Assembly (NCBI GenBank): GCA_947623455.1
Contig: OX392540.1
Location: forward strand, 9,565,432-9,629,431
Source of the DNA: Mimachlamys varia
Lineage: Eukaryota; Mollusca; Bivalvia; Pectinida; Pectinidae
Reading direction: 5' to 3'
Length of the DNA: 64,000 nt
Shown one piece after another: positions 1 through 11,205 of this stretch; the stretch's first letter is position 1, and every line of letters begins with the position of its first letter. Position numbers and translations under genes: made by a program. The notes below the pieces were generated by a model. It was not told the origin of the DNA. It saw nothing but the letters and a program-made list of their open reading frames with translations, and did no database searches.

Positions 1-351
1 TTTGAAATGTGTAAAATTGAACAATATTTGGGAAAAGATCTTTGCTTTGTTCTGGTGATGCTATTTCATTGACTTTGCCCTGAGAGATGCTCAACTGTGA
101 CCAAGAGCATTGAAAACTATTATTAAAAAAATAACACCTTAGGCAGTAATATTTTCTCTAAAAGAGGCTGAGGTGTTAGCAAACAAAGTAGAGTGCAGGG
201 TAAAATGTTTGAAGTTGCAATGTTTTAGTCAAATGCTTTCCTAAATACAACTAGAAATTGTTGGCTAACAATAATAATAATAAGCATAACAAAAACAATA
301 AGTTTTTTCACCAGTTGGTCCTAATAACAAGGAAGTAATACAATATTGTTT
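1..351. other. No gene seen
   Basis: AT-rich DNA with short simple stretches (ATA/AAT runs near 270-300). There is no exon with plausible splice sites and no recognisable repeat. It may be intron of the plus-strand gene whose last exons lie at 1085-2592, but nothing in the sequence proves this. Confidence 0.5.
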
Positions 352-915
352 GGAGTTACAGCATCCTCGATATCCAGGGGTTACGATCACCTATGTAGTC
401 TACACCCCTGGAATATATCATGGCAAAATTGAAAGCTCCCGGGTCTGCCACCTAGCGGTCGGTGTGCGTTGCGTCCCTGTGAATCACGTAATCACCGACC
501 AATCAAAATTGCGTGTAACAAAACGGCTTCTGCAATGAATGTAAACAAGGAAGAACATCTCATTCGGTTGATCTGTTAAAAATTCAAGCTTGATCAAATT
601 AGACAGCATCAGGAAACGGCGATCGACGCACTGAGTCCTTACCGTAAATGTGTCGTTGAAGATTGTTCTTCTCTGTTTTACTGGTAAAGATCCATGACAC
701 AGTCGACACTGTGCCATGTTTGTTTACATTTTTTTTTCTGTCCCATAAGAAGAGCGCGTGATCAAATGTAAGGTGCGCTCTGATTGGACGCAGCCAGACC
801 TAGCTGCATCCAATGAAAATTCTCGTCGCAGGATTTACGAAATGTGGTCTGTATATGCCAAGGGTGAAGATGAGTGTGCGGATCGTAACCCTTGGCTAGC
901 GAAGATGGAGTTACA
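352..915. mobile_element. 546-bp non-autonomous DNA transposon with TIRs and 9-bp target duplication
   Basis: The body is 361-906. It is flanked by identical GGAGTTACA copies at 352-360 and 907-915, which extend to 10 bp if the next G is counted. The ends are imperfect inverted repeats of about 27 bp (361-388 against 879-906); both contain GGGTTACGATC when read inward, with about four mismatches outside it. A second inverted pair (ATGTAAACAA near 539, TTGTTTACAT near 719) lies inside. A 9-bp duplication is usual for Mutator-type elements, so a MULE-derived element is the best guess, but no transposase is encoded. The right half holds CCAAT-like boxes and a GC-richer stretch. A small spliceable coding exon runs leftward inside it (643-717). 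Confidence 0.75.
643..717 (-). CDS. First exon of a ZAD-like zinc-finger protein carried inside the transposon
   Basis: On the minus strand an ATG at 717 opens a 25-codon exon beginning MAQCRLCHGS and ending FNDTFT. It is followed at once by a strong donor (ACG|GTAAGG, intron from 642 downward). CRLCH followed by a basic KQRRTIF stretch resembles the start of zinc-finger-associated (ZAD-like) domains, where CxxC gives the first two zinc ligands. The second pair of ligands would lie in a later exon that is not present here. Read through without splicing, the frame stays open to 484 but loses any domain-like character. Either the transposon captured a promoter and first exon, or this is the 5' relic of a longer coding element. 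Function is inferred from a short stretch only. Confidence 0.4.
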
Positions 916-1084
916 GTAGTGCTTATGGTTTTTGTTTTCCTTTCATTTGAAAAAAAATATAGGTGATCAGAAATGGGTTTTCAGGCACAGTTTCTAGTTT
1001 ATATTGAAAGTTATGTTAATGTTAAGAAGTTTCCCCAAAACATATTAATTCAAAATAATAGAATTTAAACTTTGCTCTTTGCAG

Positions 1085-2592
1085 AATTGAGAAGAAACTG
1101 TGTAAGAAAGAGAAAAATCTTGGCATAGTTGATAGATGGTCAGTGCAGGACCAAAGTAAATCTACTTTAATGAAGTCCTACATCATAAAAAAAGACCGGA
1201 AAATGACATCAGAGCTTAAAGCTCTGGCGATAGAGCGACAAACTCTACTGATTTCAATGAAAAGATATGCAGGTAAGTATTTTTTATTATTTTAATACCC
1301 TACCACAATAGTGGCAGTTACATAATTGTTTGCCCACGTACATCTGTTGGTTTAGATTTGGATTTAAATGTCAGTTTCTCAGCAACTAGTAGTGCATTTT
1401 TGGGTCAAAAGTTCAATTGCAGGTTTTAAAATTTAAAAAAAAAAAATGAAATTTTGTCATGTTTGTAAACCTTGTTTTTAGTGCTCAGAATTTTGGCTCT
1501 TAATTGTTGCCAATGCCCATTTTACCATCAACATACACACGTATATGATGACAAGAGTAATCAGCACATAGAAATACACATACAGTCGCATTCGCCAAAC
1601 ACCCTGCACACACTCACACAATTGGATTATCACAAACACACACATTTGAATATCAAATTAATATCAGAAATTACCATATAAATATACAAACATATAGACA
1701 TGTCCTCATTCTAACATCACAACCATAACTCTCGCTCTTTCTCTCTCTAAAATGAATAAACACCATGTTTTTAGCATAACATTTTACCAACTTGTAATGC
1801 ACCACTGCATTGAGAATGTGAGCGTGGGTACTTTTTATTTTACAAATAATTTCTTGTGTGTACATTTTGACATAACATTTATGTTATTGGGAATGTCTTG
1901 TTACATAAAACAGATTTACCCTTCATCACCATCTTTATTGGGGTAATAAGGTAGAAAATGGTTTTTAACATATATAAATTCTGGCCTTTTCAGATGGACA
2001 AGCTATTGCCCTTAGAATTGGGAAGCAGTTACAGGTTGTGAACAGCAAAATCAACAACAAGTTGGATGACCTGAACAGCATTTCTCCAACTAAGAAAACA
2101 TTCAATGATGTTTCATCTCCATCATCACCTGTTTATGTGGATACTGATTTAGATTGTTTCTCTAAGGAACAACTCAATGCAGTTGATATGTATACAACAC
2201 TTCTTCGGGCTAATGAAGAAATGAAAAATTCAGCCATTGAAATGGAAAATATCTTGACATATTTGAAAATCCAAGGGGACAAGATACAGACTATGATAAC
2301 TGACCTACACACATCAAATGACACAAGATCTAAAACATCTAACCTGTTTCATTTGATGTTGTTGAAGATGAAGCTGGAAAATTACATGGTCAATGTTAAC
2401 CAGGCATTTTCACCATACATTACGCCAACCGAGTGTGACACTAGTGTCATAGATTATGTCATGCAGAGCATGGGCATTAATGCTTTTGTTCCTGCAATTG
2501 ACTCAGTAGATCTTCAAGAGTCACTTGCTGTTATAGAAACGTATGAAAATGGTGAAAATGACTTATCTTCAGAAGATGAAGATGATGAATAG
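1085..2592 (+). CDS. Last two exons of an unrecognised coiled-coil, acidic-tailed protein
   Basis: Exon 1 is 1085-1272, behind a good acceptor (TTTGCTCTTTGCAG) and ending at GCAG|GTAAGT. Exon 2 is 1994-2592, behind CCTTTTCAG and ending in TAG. The join is phase 1 (G|AT gives Asp) and reads ...MKRYADGQAIALRIGKQLQ... without a break, which strongly supports the model. The visible protein is about 260 residues of C-terminus: a Lys-rich start, charged helical stretches with heptad-like Leu/Ile spacing, a Ser/Pro-rich linker (ISPTKK...SSPSSP), another helical segment, and an acidic end (SSEDEDDE). The first exon begins in mid-codon, so the N-terminus lies upstream, perhaps outside the window. No catalytic motif is visible. 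A transposon-derived origin is possible but cannot be shown. Confidence 0.6.
1273..1993 (+). other. Intron of the plus-strand gene
   Basis: The intron has canonical GTAAGT and TTTTCAG ends and is 721 bp long. It contains CA-rich simple sequence around 1530-1640 and a CT-rich stretch near 1733-1748. Open frames here are short and low in complexity, so they are not called. Confidence 0.6.
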
Positions 2593-3359
2593 AAATTTGG
2601 AAAATGATGCCCACTATTCAACTTTATTAGAAAATTTATCATAACATTAGTAATTTGATGGCTATCAACAAAAAACAGTTTGAATGAGGTAACCAATAGA
2701 ATGGAAAATACAGCTGTCACAAGCAAAAGCATTTTACACAGTTAAAGTGATTGCTAGCCCATCTTCCTCTGTTCTAAAGACTGTTTAGATCTTAATGTTT
2801 CATCTAAGGGCTCTTCCAGGAAAAGATTTACCCCACACGAGGACTCAAGGTTTTGATCAGGGTTACCACCCATTGATTATATTTAACATATTACATAGTA
2901 GTAATAGGAAGGAAATCAAACCATGGATAGAAGTCATTTATCTTGGCTTCCTGGGGTAAGGTAGATATCTTTTAATGGAATAGCCCTAAGACTAAAATCA
3001 GATAAGATATAATTCCTAATGATAATTACCAGCTTTTAGGCTTTAATATACAGTGAAATAATTTGTTATTTTCATTCAGTGACAACACTTTAATTATCAC
3101 TGAATATTTGTTGGTGTTTATTGACAACAATTACTTTAATAGTCGTTTTTGTTTTGATTAAATCTTTTTAAAGACCTATTTTTTCTAAATTTCACTCATT
3201 GAAAGATTCAGAAACATGTTTTATGAATGAATACCAACTGTAGGTATCATTATTATGAGTCATTTTATTCAGAACTAACGCCTAAGCAATTATAAGGGTT
3301 GTTGACATTATTGACTGCTCAAAGTAAGTAATTGAGAGTTTTTACTATTATAATAGCAT
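2593..3359. other. 3' flank, nothing recognised
   Basis: AT-rich sequence after the stop codon of the plus-strand gene. It should hold the 3' UTR, but no AATAAA signal is close enough to the stop to call with confidence. No repeat or exon was recognised. Confidence 0.4.
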
Positions 3360-5060
3360 TCAATGTGAAACTGACCCCCTGGAAGCAAACTTTTCAGCTC
3401 TTTCCCCATGCTTATGTAGTGTATATTTACAAAATTGGAGATATACTTGGTCAAATGAAGGGCAAGGCTTATCTATGTGGGAGAGACAATCAAAATGCTT
3501 ACAACTTATCTGATCTAGCCTCAGCATTAATAATCTTTTCATACAAATCCATTTACCAAATCTTAAGTTGTAAATTAAAATTGGTTGAACTAGTGAATCA
3601 AATAATTTAATTACACTGGGCTTTGATAGGAAATGGTTCAATATCTTTGGAGTATGCTTTACTTGCAAATAAAGCTTCAAGGCCTTTATTTGAGAAATCC
3701 TTCATAGATGATGTGAATTTCCATGCAGAATTAATAAATTTATGTTTCCTAGATACTTATATTCAACAGCATAATCTAACTTACTATTCCCTAAATGGAA
3801 ATTGTACTTTTTGTTTATACGGTTTTCAGACTGAAATATATCATAGTCTTTGTTTTCTTAGAATTAACTGACAAGTTCCATTCAGAACATTATGCATGAG
3901 TTTATCTAGAGAAGTCTGTAACCCTTCAGCTGATTCAGAGAGTATTAACAAGTCATCTGCAAACATCATACTGCAACTTCACTATCCATAAGCTGTTAAA
4001 GAGACGTGTTGGGCTTGTATAACACCTCTGACAATATCAAAAAAGTCTGAAGTGAAAGAAGAAAATTTTAACGTAAAGAGAACATCTTTTGGTACATACT
4101 GTTAATTACATGGAAAAACCTCTCTCCGACTCTATATTTAGCTTGAATGTGTACATCAGACCTTTCTCCATACAGAATCAAATGCTTTTTTGAAATCAAC
4201 AAAGCAACCAAATAGTGTACTTCCGTTACTAAACACATTTACCCCAACATCACAGGACTACTGTGTTTATGATTTTATTAGAGATATAGTCTGGTCCACA
4301 TGCTTTTTTACATATAAGATTCTTTCACAACACTATCAATTTCTTTGTAAATTAGAATTACACTCAAATACATCTCCTGCTGTATGACCAAACTTTTTGA
4401 AAATGTCCAATTCAAGTTCTTTAAGGTTATTGATCAGATGAACTCGGACCAATTGACTGGATCCTCTTGCTTGGCCTTGTTTTTTATTAAGTGATTTTAG
4501 AAATGACCAGAATTTGCCAGTATTGCTCCGAAATGTTGTTGATTTTGTTGAATGGATCTGAGCGAAACTGCTTCTTTTAAACTTGGCCAATCTCTTCAAT
4601 TGTTTGACATGTGTGTAAATTTAGCTAGAGCATTCGTGTTTCAATTCTTTACCAAGCCGATTAACCTTACTTCTTGTAACAAAGAATTCTCTGTGTGACC
4701 ATAAACCTTTTTAGTTGTTATGTTTCTTTTTCTTGAACATCTTCGTGTATGAATCTTGTAGGTTGAGATGAATTTGTGACAAACAATGTGTAGCTTCCCT
4801 GATACTCCTTTCATTGTTGTCTATGTTAATATGAAAATCTATAAAAAAAATTTATTCTATATGGCATGTAAAGTTTTGTAATTAGTTTTTCTTTTGACTT
4901 ATCATTCCATACTACAATTTTTGACATGGTTTTGTTAAGGTTTATCCGCACAATGTTCTTTGAAAGAACAAACAATTCTTGTAATTGTTTGAACATAGTC
5001 ACATATATTTGGTATGTCACCATTTTTGAGCCATGGCTTGCTGAAAGTCGGCAATAAGTG
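3360..5060 (-). pseudogene. Decayed LINE (non-LTR retrotransposon), minus strand
   Basis: Fragments of a LINE polyprotein lie in the right order on the minus strand but in shifting frames. Near 4860-4930 is a post-endonuclease linker (VWNDKSKEKLITKL). At 4336-4599 is a basic linker (FWSFLKSLNKKQ). At 4161-4203 is reverse-transcriptase motif A (FVDFKKAFDSVWR). At about 3890-3969 is the catalytic motif in the form FADDLLILSESAEGLQ, at the place of the usual YADD. At 3360-3680 is the C-terminal part (LFDSLVQPILIY, then VYLQFCKYTLHKHGERA). Several stops and frameshifts separate these blocks, so the element is dead. The AP endonuclease domain is mostly missing, as expected of 5' truncation. The clade is not assigned. 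Confidence 0.8.
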
Positions 5061-5744
5061 GACACTTATTTACAGCCAATGGAAACATTTCTGTTTCGAT
5101 TTTGCGTATTTTGGAATTGCTCATTTTGGAATGAAATATTCTTAAAAAAATCCCAAAATATTAAAACCTTGGTAATAAAGTTATACTATAAAAAAAAATT
5201 GTTAATTCTTTCTCCAACTGATAGACAAAATACAGGTGACTCATTTAGACCCAATATCAAACCCCATACTCAATACACGATTTATGTGGAGGGACATATG
5301 TTACTCATGCTGACCACAAGTAATTGGAATCAGGCCACTGATTTATAATCATATTGTCATATTTTAATTTGTAACATCACTATAACATAATACACTATTA
5401 CAATCAGAAATGGCTGTTTTTAGGCGTTTTATAATCGATTTCAGTGTTGTATCGGTGCATAGATATACTTGACGTGATGTTACAGATACAAATTAGACAA
5501 TAGAATCCGAAGTGCATTCTGCTTCATCGATGACACCGGCCAGGTAAAGCTAGGTCATTAAAGTAAATGTAATGGTCTCAAAGTGAGAACCAAGACATCA
5601 ATCTCAATCACAAGCAAGCATATCTGACCCCAACTACCTGTGATTCCGACTTTCATATCAAATCCTATATACTCAATACACACTTTATGTGACAGTCAAT
5701 TATAGCAGCAGTGAATCGAAGGGTATGGACGGATAAAAATCACT
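5061..5744. other. AT-rich spacer with two outlying copies of the 62-bp repeat
   Basis: No gene is seen. Two degenerate relatives of the neighbouring 62-bp repeat occur at about 5240-5322 and 5626-5693. Both carry the ATCAAA...ATACTCAATACAC...TTATGTG core. They suggest that the tandem array grew from, or seeded, dispersed copies nearby. Confidence 0.5.
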
Positions 5745-5975
5745 CGGAACTGATCCTGTTCATCCTCGCACTATATCAAGGACACTCTGCTGGAACTTAT
5801 CGGCCTTTGAACATCGTGTTCAAGTAGTCATTGAATGAAGGAAGACTACCATAAGACTGAAAGAACACCAAGGTAGTACCAATCTACAAATCATGATCAA
5901 GAGTATAGCAACTACAGACCTTCAATGTATGCGTTATTTAACATCAAATTTCGGGAAAATCCTCTATCGGATCAC
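5745..5975 (+). pseudogene. LINE reverse-transcriptase fragment, plus strand
   Basis: Pieces of the N-terminal RT region can be read with frameshifts and stops: DPVHPRT near 5752, LELIGPLNIVFK near 5791, SLNEGRLP near 5830, TKVVPIYKS near 5870 and QEYSNYRPSM near 5897. The order matches the segment that precedes motif A in LINE reverse transcriptases. Its orientation is opposite to the LINE at 3360-5060, so it is a separate insertion. It runs directly into the 62-bp tandem repeat with no 3' tail. Confidence 0.65.
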
Positions 5976-5988
5976 ATATATGACCAAG

Positions 5989-6608
5989 AATGTTACTCAT
6001 TCCGATCTTATATCAAACCCTATACTCAATACACACTTTATGTACTCATTCCGACCTTATACTCCATACACACTTTATTTACTTATTAATATTCCGACCT
6101 TATATTCAATCCACACTTGATGTGGAGGGAAATGTTACTCATACCGACCTTATACCAAACTCTATAACCAATCCACGCTTGATGTGGAGGGAATTGTTAC
6201 TCATACCGACCTTATACCAAACTCTATAACCAATCCACGCTTGATGTGGAGGGAAATGTTACTCATACCGACCTTATACCAAACTCTATAACCAATCCAC
6301 GCTTGATGTAGATGGAAATGTTACTTATACCAAACTCTATAACCAATCCACGCTTGATGTAGAGGGAAATGTTACTCATACCGACCTTATACCAAACTCT
6401 ATAACCAATCCACGCTTGATGTGGAGGGAATTGTTACTCATACCGACCTTATACCAAACTCTATAACTAATCCACGCTTGATGTGGAGGGAAGTGTTACT
6501 CATACCGACCTTATATCAAACTCTATAACCAATCCACGCTTGATGTGGAGGGAATTGTTACTCATACCGACCTTATACCAAACTCTATAACCAATCCACG
6601 CTTGATGT
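5989..6608 (+). repeat. 62-bp minisatellite, about 10 copies
   Basis: The repeat unit begins GTTACTCATACCGACC and includes CAATCCACGCTTGATGTG. Starts at 6134, 6196 and 6258 give a 62-bp period. Copies are more divergent on the left (5990-6120: shortened, AT-shifted units) and nearly identical to the right. One unit near 6322 has lost part of its first half. This left-to-right gradient suggests that the array expanded rightward recently. Confidence 0.9.
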
Positions 6609-9600
6609 GTAATTTACCCACCCCTGTAGATGGTTCACTCCTGTAATTTACCCACCGCTGTAGATGGTTCACTCCTGTAATTTACCCTCCGCTGTAGATG
6701 GTTCACTCCTGTAATTTACCCACCCCTGTAGATGGTTCACTCTTGTAATTTACCCACCGCTGTAGATGGTTCACTCATGTAATTTACCCACCGCTGTAGA
6801 TGGTTCACTCCTGTAATTTACCCACCGCTGTAGATGGTTCACTCTTGTAATTTACCCACCGCTGTAGATGGTTCACTCTTGAAATTTACCATCCCTGTAG
6901 ATGGTTCACTCCTGTAATTTACCCATCCCTGTAGATGGTTCACTCTTGTAATTTACCCATCCCTGTAGATGGTTCACTCCTGTAATTTACCATCCCTGTA
7001 GATGGTTCACTCTTGTAATTTACCCACCGCTGTAGATGGTTCACTCATGTAATTTACCCACCGCTGTAGATGGTTCACTCCTGTAATTTACCCACCGCTG
7101 TAGATGGTTCACTCTTGTAATTTACCCACCGCTGTAGATGGTTCACTCTTGAAATTTACCATCCCTGTAGATGGTTCACTCCTGTAATTTACCCATCCCT
7201 GTAGATGGTTCACTCTTGTAATTTACCCATCCCTGTAGATGGTTCACTCTTGTAATTTACCCACCGCTGTAGATGGTTCACTCCTGTAATTTACCCACCG
7301 CTGTAGATGGTTCACTCCTGTAATTTACCCACCGCTGTAGATGGTTCACTCATGTAATTTACCATCCCTGTAGATGGTTCACTCTTGTAATTTACCCACC
7401 CCTGTAGATGGTTCACTCCTGTAATTTACCATCCCTGTAGATGGTTCACTCCTGTAATTTACCCATCCCTGTAGATGGTTCACTCTTGTAATTTACCCAT
7501 CCCTGTAGATGGTTCACTCTTGTAATTTACCCACCGCTGTAGATGGTTCACTCCTGTAATTTACCCACCGCTGTAGATGGTTCACTCCTGTAATTTACCC
7601 ACCGCTGTAGATGGTTCACTCATGTAATTTACCATCCCTGTAGATGGTTCACTCTTGTAATTTACCCACCGCTGTAGATGGTTCACTCCTGTAATTTACC
7701 ATCCCTGTAGATGGTTCACTCCTGTAATTTACCCACCGCTGTAGATGGTTCACTCTTGTAATTTACCCACCGCTGTAGATGGTTCACTCCTGTAATTTAC
7801 CCACCGCTGTAGATGGTTCACTCCTGTAATTTACCCACCGCTGTAGATGGTTCACTCTTGTAATTTACCCACCGCTGTAGATGGTTCACTCCTGTAATTT
7901 ACCCACCGCTGTAGATGGTTCACTCCTGTAATTTACCCACCGCTGTAGATGGTTCACTCTTGTAATTTACCCACCGCTGTAGATGGTTCACTCCTGTAAT
8001 TTACCCACCGCTGTAGATGGTTCACTCTTGTAATTTACCCACCCCTGTAGATGGTTCACTCTTGTAATTTACCCATCCCTGTAGATGGTTCACTCCTGTA
8101 ATTTACCCACCGCTGTAGATGGTTCACTCTTGTAATTTACCCACCCCTGTAGATGGTTCACTCTTGTAATTTACCCATCCCTGTAGATGGTTCACTCTTG
8201 TAATTTACCCACCGCTGTAGATGGTTCACTCTTGTAATTTACCCACCCCTGTAGATGGTTCACTCCTGTAATTTACCCACCGCTGTAGATGGTTCACTCT
8301 TGTAATTTACCCACCCCTGTAGATGGTTCACTCCTGTAATTTACCCACCGCTGTAGATGGTTCACTCCTGTAATTTACCCACCGCTGTAGATGGTTCACT
8401 CTTGTAATTTACCCACCGCTGTAGATGGTTCACTCCTGTAATTTACTCATCCCTGTAGATGGTTCACTCCTGTAATTTACCAACCGCTGTAGATGGTTCA
8501 CTCTTGTAATTTACCCATCCCTGTAGATGGTTCACTCTTGTAATTTACCCATCCCTGTAGATGGTTCACTCTTGTAATTTACCCACCGCTGTAGATGGTT
8601 CACTCCTGTAATTTACCCACCGCTGTAGATGGTTCACTCATGTAATTTACCATCCCTGTAGATGGTTCACTCTTGTAATTTACCCACCCCTGTAGATGGT
8701 TCACTCCTGTAATTTACCCACCGCTGTAGATGGTTCACTCTTGTAATTTACCCACCGCTGTAGATGGTTCACTCCTGTAATTTACCCACCGCTGTAGATG
8801 GTTCACTCCTGTAATTTACCCACCGCTGTAGATGGTTCACTCTTGTAATTTACCCACCGCTGTAGATGGTTCACTCCTGTAATTTACCCACCGCTGTAGA
8901 TGGTTCACTCCTGTAATTTACCCACCGCTGTAGATGGTTCACTCTTGTAATTTACCCACCGCTGTAGATGGTTCACTCCTGTAATTTACCCACCGCTGTA
9001 GATGGTTCACTCTTGTAATTTACCCACCGCTGTAGATGGTTCACTCTTGTAATTTACCCACCCCTGTAGATGGTTCACTCTTGTAATTTACCCATCCCTG
9101 TAGATGGTTCACTCTTGTAATTTACCCACCGCTGTAGATGGTTCACTCTTGTAATTTACCCACCCCTGTAGATGGTTCACTCCTGTAATTTACCCACCGC
9201 TGTAGATGGTTCACTCTTGTAATTTACCCACCCCTGTAGATGGTTCACTCCTGTAATTTACCCACCGCTGTAGATGGTTCACTCCTGTAATTTACCCACC
9301 GCTGTAGATGGTTCACTCTTGTAATTTACCCACCGCTGTAGATGGTTCACTCCTGTAATTTACTCATCCCTGTAGATGGTTCACTCCTGTAATTTACCCA
9401 CCGCTGTAGATGGTTCACTCCTGTAATTTACCCACCGCTGTAGATGGTTCACTCCTGTAATTTACCCACCGCTGTAGATGGTTCACTCCTGTAATTTACC
9501 CACCGCTGTAGATGGTTCACTCTTGTAATTTACCCACCGCTGTAGATGGTTCACTCCTGTAATTTACCCACCGCTGTAGATGGTTCACTCTTGTAATTTA

Positions 9601-9663
9601 CCATCCCTGTAGATGGTTCACTCCTGTAATTTACCCACCCCTGTAGATGGTTCCCTCCTGTAA
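6607..9663 (+). repeat. 34-bp minisatellite, about 90 copies, with higher-order repeats
   Basis: The unit begins TGTAATTTACCCACCGCTGT and continues AGATGGTTCACTCC, 34 bp in all. Variants differ at the CCACCGC/CCATCCC/CCACCCC position and at CTCC/CTCT/CTCA. Some units are 32 bp (TTACCATCCC) and one is 33 bp (TTACCAACCGC, near 8478). Rare variants show larger blocks copied within the array at offsets of 270 bp and 917 bp. The array starts directly at the end of the 62-bp array and ends at 9663 with one mutated unit (GGTTCCCTCC). No ORF of note lies in it. Confidence 0.95.
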
Positions 9664-10626
9664 ACGAACCATAACTTCGCAAACATGCTGGAGAAAATGC
9701 AGGGATGAACATATAATTTTGCTGTGATGTTCTATCAATTTTACTCAGTTGTAGTTCTGGGTAGAATATAGATATATATGCTCTTCCTTCAGTTCAGTGT
9801 ATGTAAATAAATCCTTGGAAGCAGTACAATCTGGATTTTTTTTTACAAACGAATAACTACTGTACACGTATAACACGAGGAGATGTTTTATTCGAGCAAC
9901 ACTTTCAGTATCTTCTATGAAATAAAACAGTGCATAAAAAGAGGTTTCACAATGAGTGGCGGTTGTTTATTTTGTTCATCTATCTTGAGTAAAATAATTT
10001 TCAAAAAGACATGAGGTTTATGAAATGTTCCCATGTATTTCATATTTGAAAATTAACCAACGAGAGTTAGATAAACATGATAAACAACAGTCACAAGTTA
10101 TGGATTCCGTATATACCATAACATCTTTAGTAATGCATATGTTACAACCTAAAAATAGCCTCTCTGAATTACTGAAAAAAGGCCCTTTTATGATGTCATG
10201 TCCTTCATGGGCCGAGGTCACATGGCGGTCAAGGACCTATGAAAATGCTGTTAAGTTCTTACTTGCCACATCTGTAGTTATCAAATGCTCTGGTTACGAA
10301 ATTATGAAGCACCCAAGACAGTTATGGTGTATTATCTCTTTACCACTCATAAGCGTGTCTGGACGCCTGTCCGTCATTTCCACAGAAGCGTGTCTGGACG
10401 CATGCATCGTATTTACTCACAAGCGACCGAGAACGCATGGCCATGTTTTCCGCGGAAGCGTGTTTCCCCGTGTACCTATTTATAAACGAAATATCTCGGC
10501 CACTGTACATGACTGGGCTGAATGACGCATACCTGCGTGTAGCTCTGTGATTGGTCAATATAATTAGATACTTTTTATAGATCATCACCTTGACCTTGTG
10601 ACGTAATTCAGTCAAGAAATCGCAAA
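9664..10626. other. Spacer without a supported gene
   Basis: A 166-codon open frame exists at 10025-10525, but it shows no domain, no codon bias and no splice logic. Part of it covers a local direct duplication (GCGTGTCTGGACGC at about 10352 and 10388). The last 100 bp, with CCTTGACCTTGTGACG, run into the piggyBac remnant and may be its 5' flank. Confidence 0.4.
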
Positions 10627-11205
10627 ATGTCAACTTGTGAAAGCGTGGCTAGAAACGTAATGGCGGCCGAACCGGGAACGAATTCCAATGAGGAAATTTT
10701 CAACTCTGACGATTCAGATTCAGATAGATTTAATGGTTTTTCAAACAAGAAGGATTCAGGCATTGAAAGTGATTTAGTTTTTAGTAGTGACAGTGACTCA
10801 GGTTGGCGATGAGAGCGACGAAGACAACCCGGAAGCGTTCAACCCTACTCACTGCTACGGCGATCAACCGTGTGAACTTAACGATGTTATTGTTCATGCT
10901 TTTCCGCAAGAAACTCGACCAGTATTGCGTGATGGTTTTAATATTGATACTACTACACCTTTAGATTCGTTTAATCTCGTCTTTAAGCCAGAAAGTTCGG
11001 TAGATATCGTGCGATATACTAATGTTTACACCCGGCGGAAATGTGAGAAAAAGGGTTGAGAAGATCAGATATGGTACACTACATTACAGAAAACAAAATG
11101 AAATGTCTGCCTGACAACGCTTATCTTTATGGGAGTATTTCAATTACCATCTTACAAAGACTTTTGGTCTAAAGACATATCTTTAGAAAATGAAGGGATC
11201 AAATC
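10627..11205 (+). pseudogene. piggyBac-type transposase remnant (N-terminal part)
   Basis: An ATG at 10627 opens an acidic Ser/Asp-rich N-terminus (FNSDDSDSDRF...SSDSDS), as is usual in piggyBac transposases. The frame slips by one base near 10790. It then continues in the next frame (GDESDEDNPEAF ... TTTPLDSFNLVF ... RYTNVYTRRKCEKKG), matching the segment that precedes the DDE core. After a stop at 11057 a further matching piece is open from 11129 (MGVFQLPSYKDFWSKD), which corresponds to the family's GI.KLP...DYW block. The catalytic Asp residues are not present. The copy is therefore broken by a frameshift, a stop and a 3' truncation. Terminal repeats and TTAA duplications were not identified. 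Confidence 0.7.

Noticed and set aside
1472..1681. 69-codon frame in the intron of the first gene
   Set aside because: It is CA-rich simple sequence translated as His/Thr-rich peptide, with no other support.
1085..2592. Assignment of the first gene to a KDZ-type transposase C-terminus
   Set aside because: The texture is reminiscent, but no diagnostic motif is present in the visible exons, so I did not name it.
6607..9663. CRISPR-like regular repeat array
   Set aside because: Units are directly adjacent with no unique spacers. It is a minisatellite in a eukaryotic genome.
10025..10525. 166-codon open frame
   Set aside because: No domain, odd composition, and overlap with a local duplication. 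I could not support it as coding.
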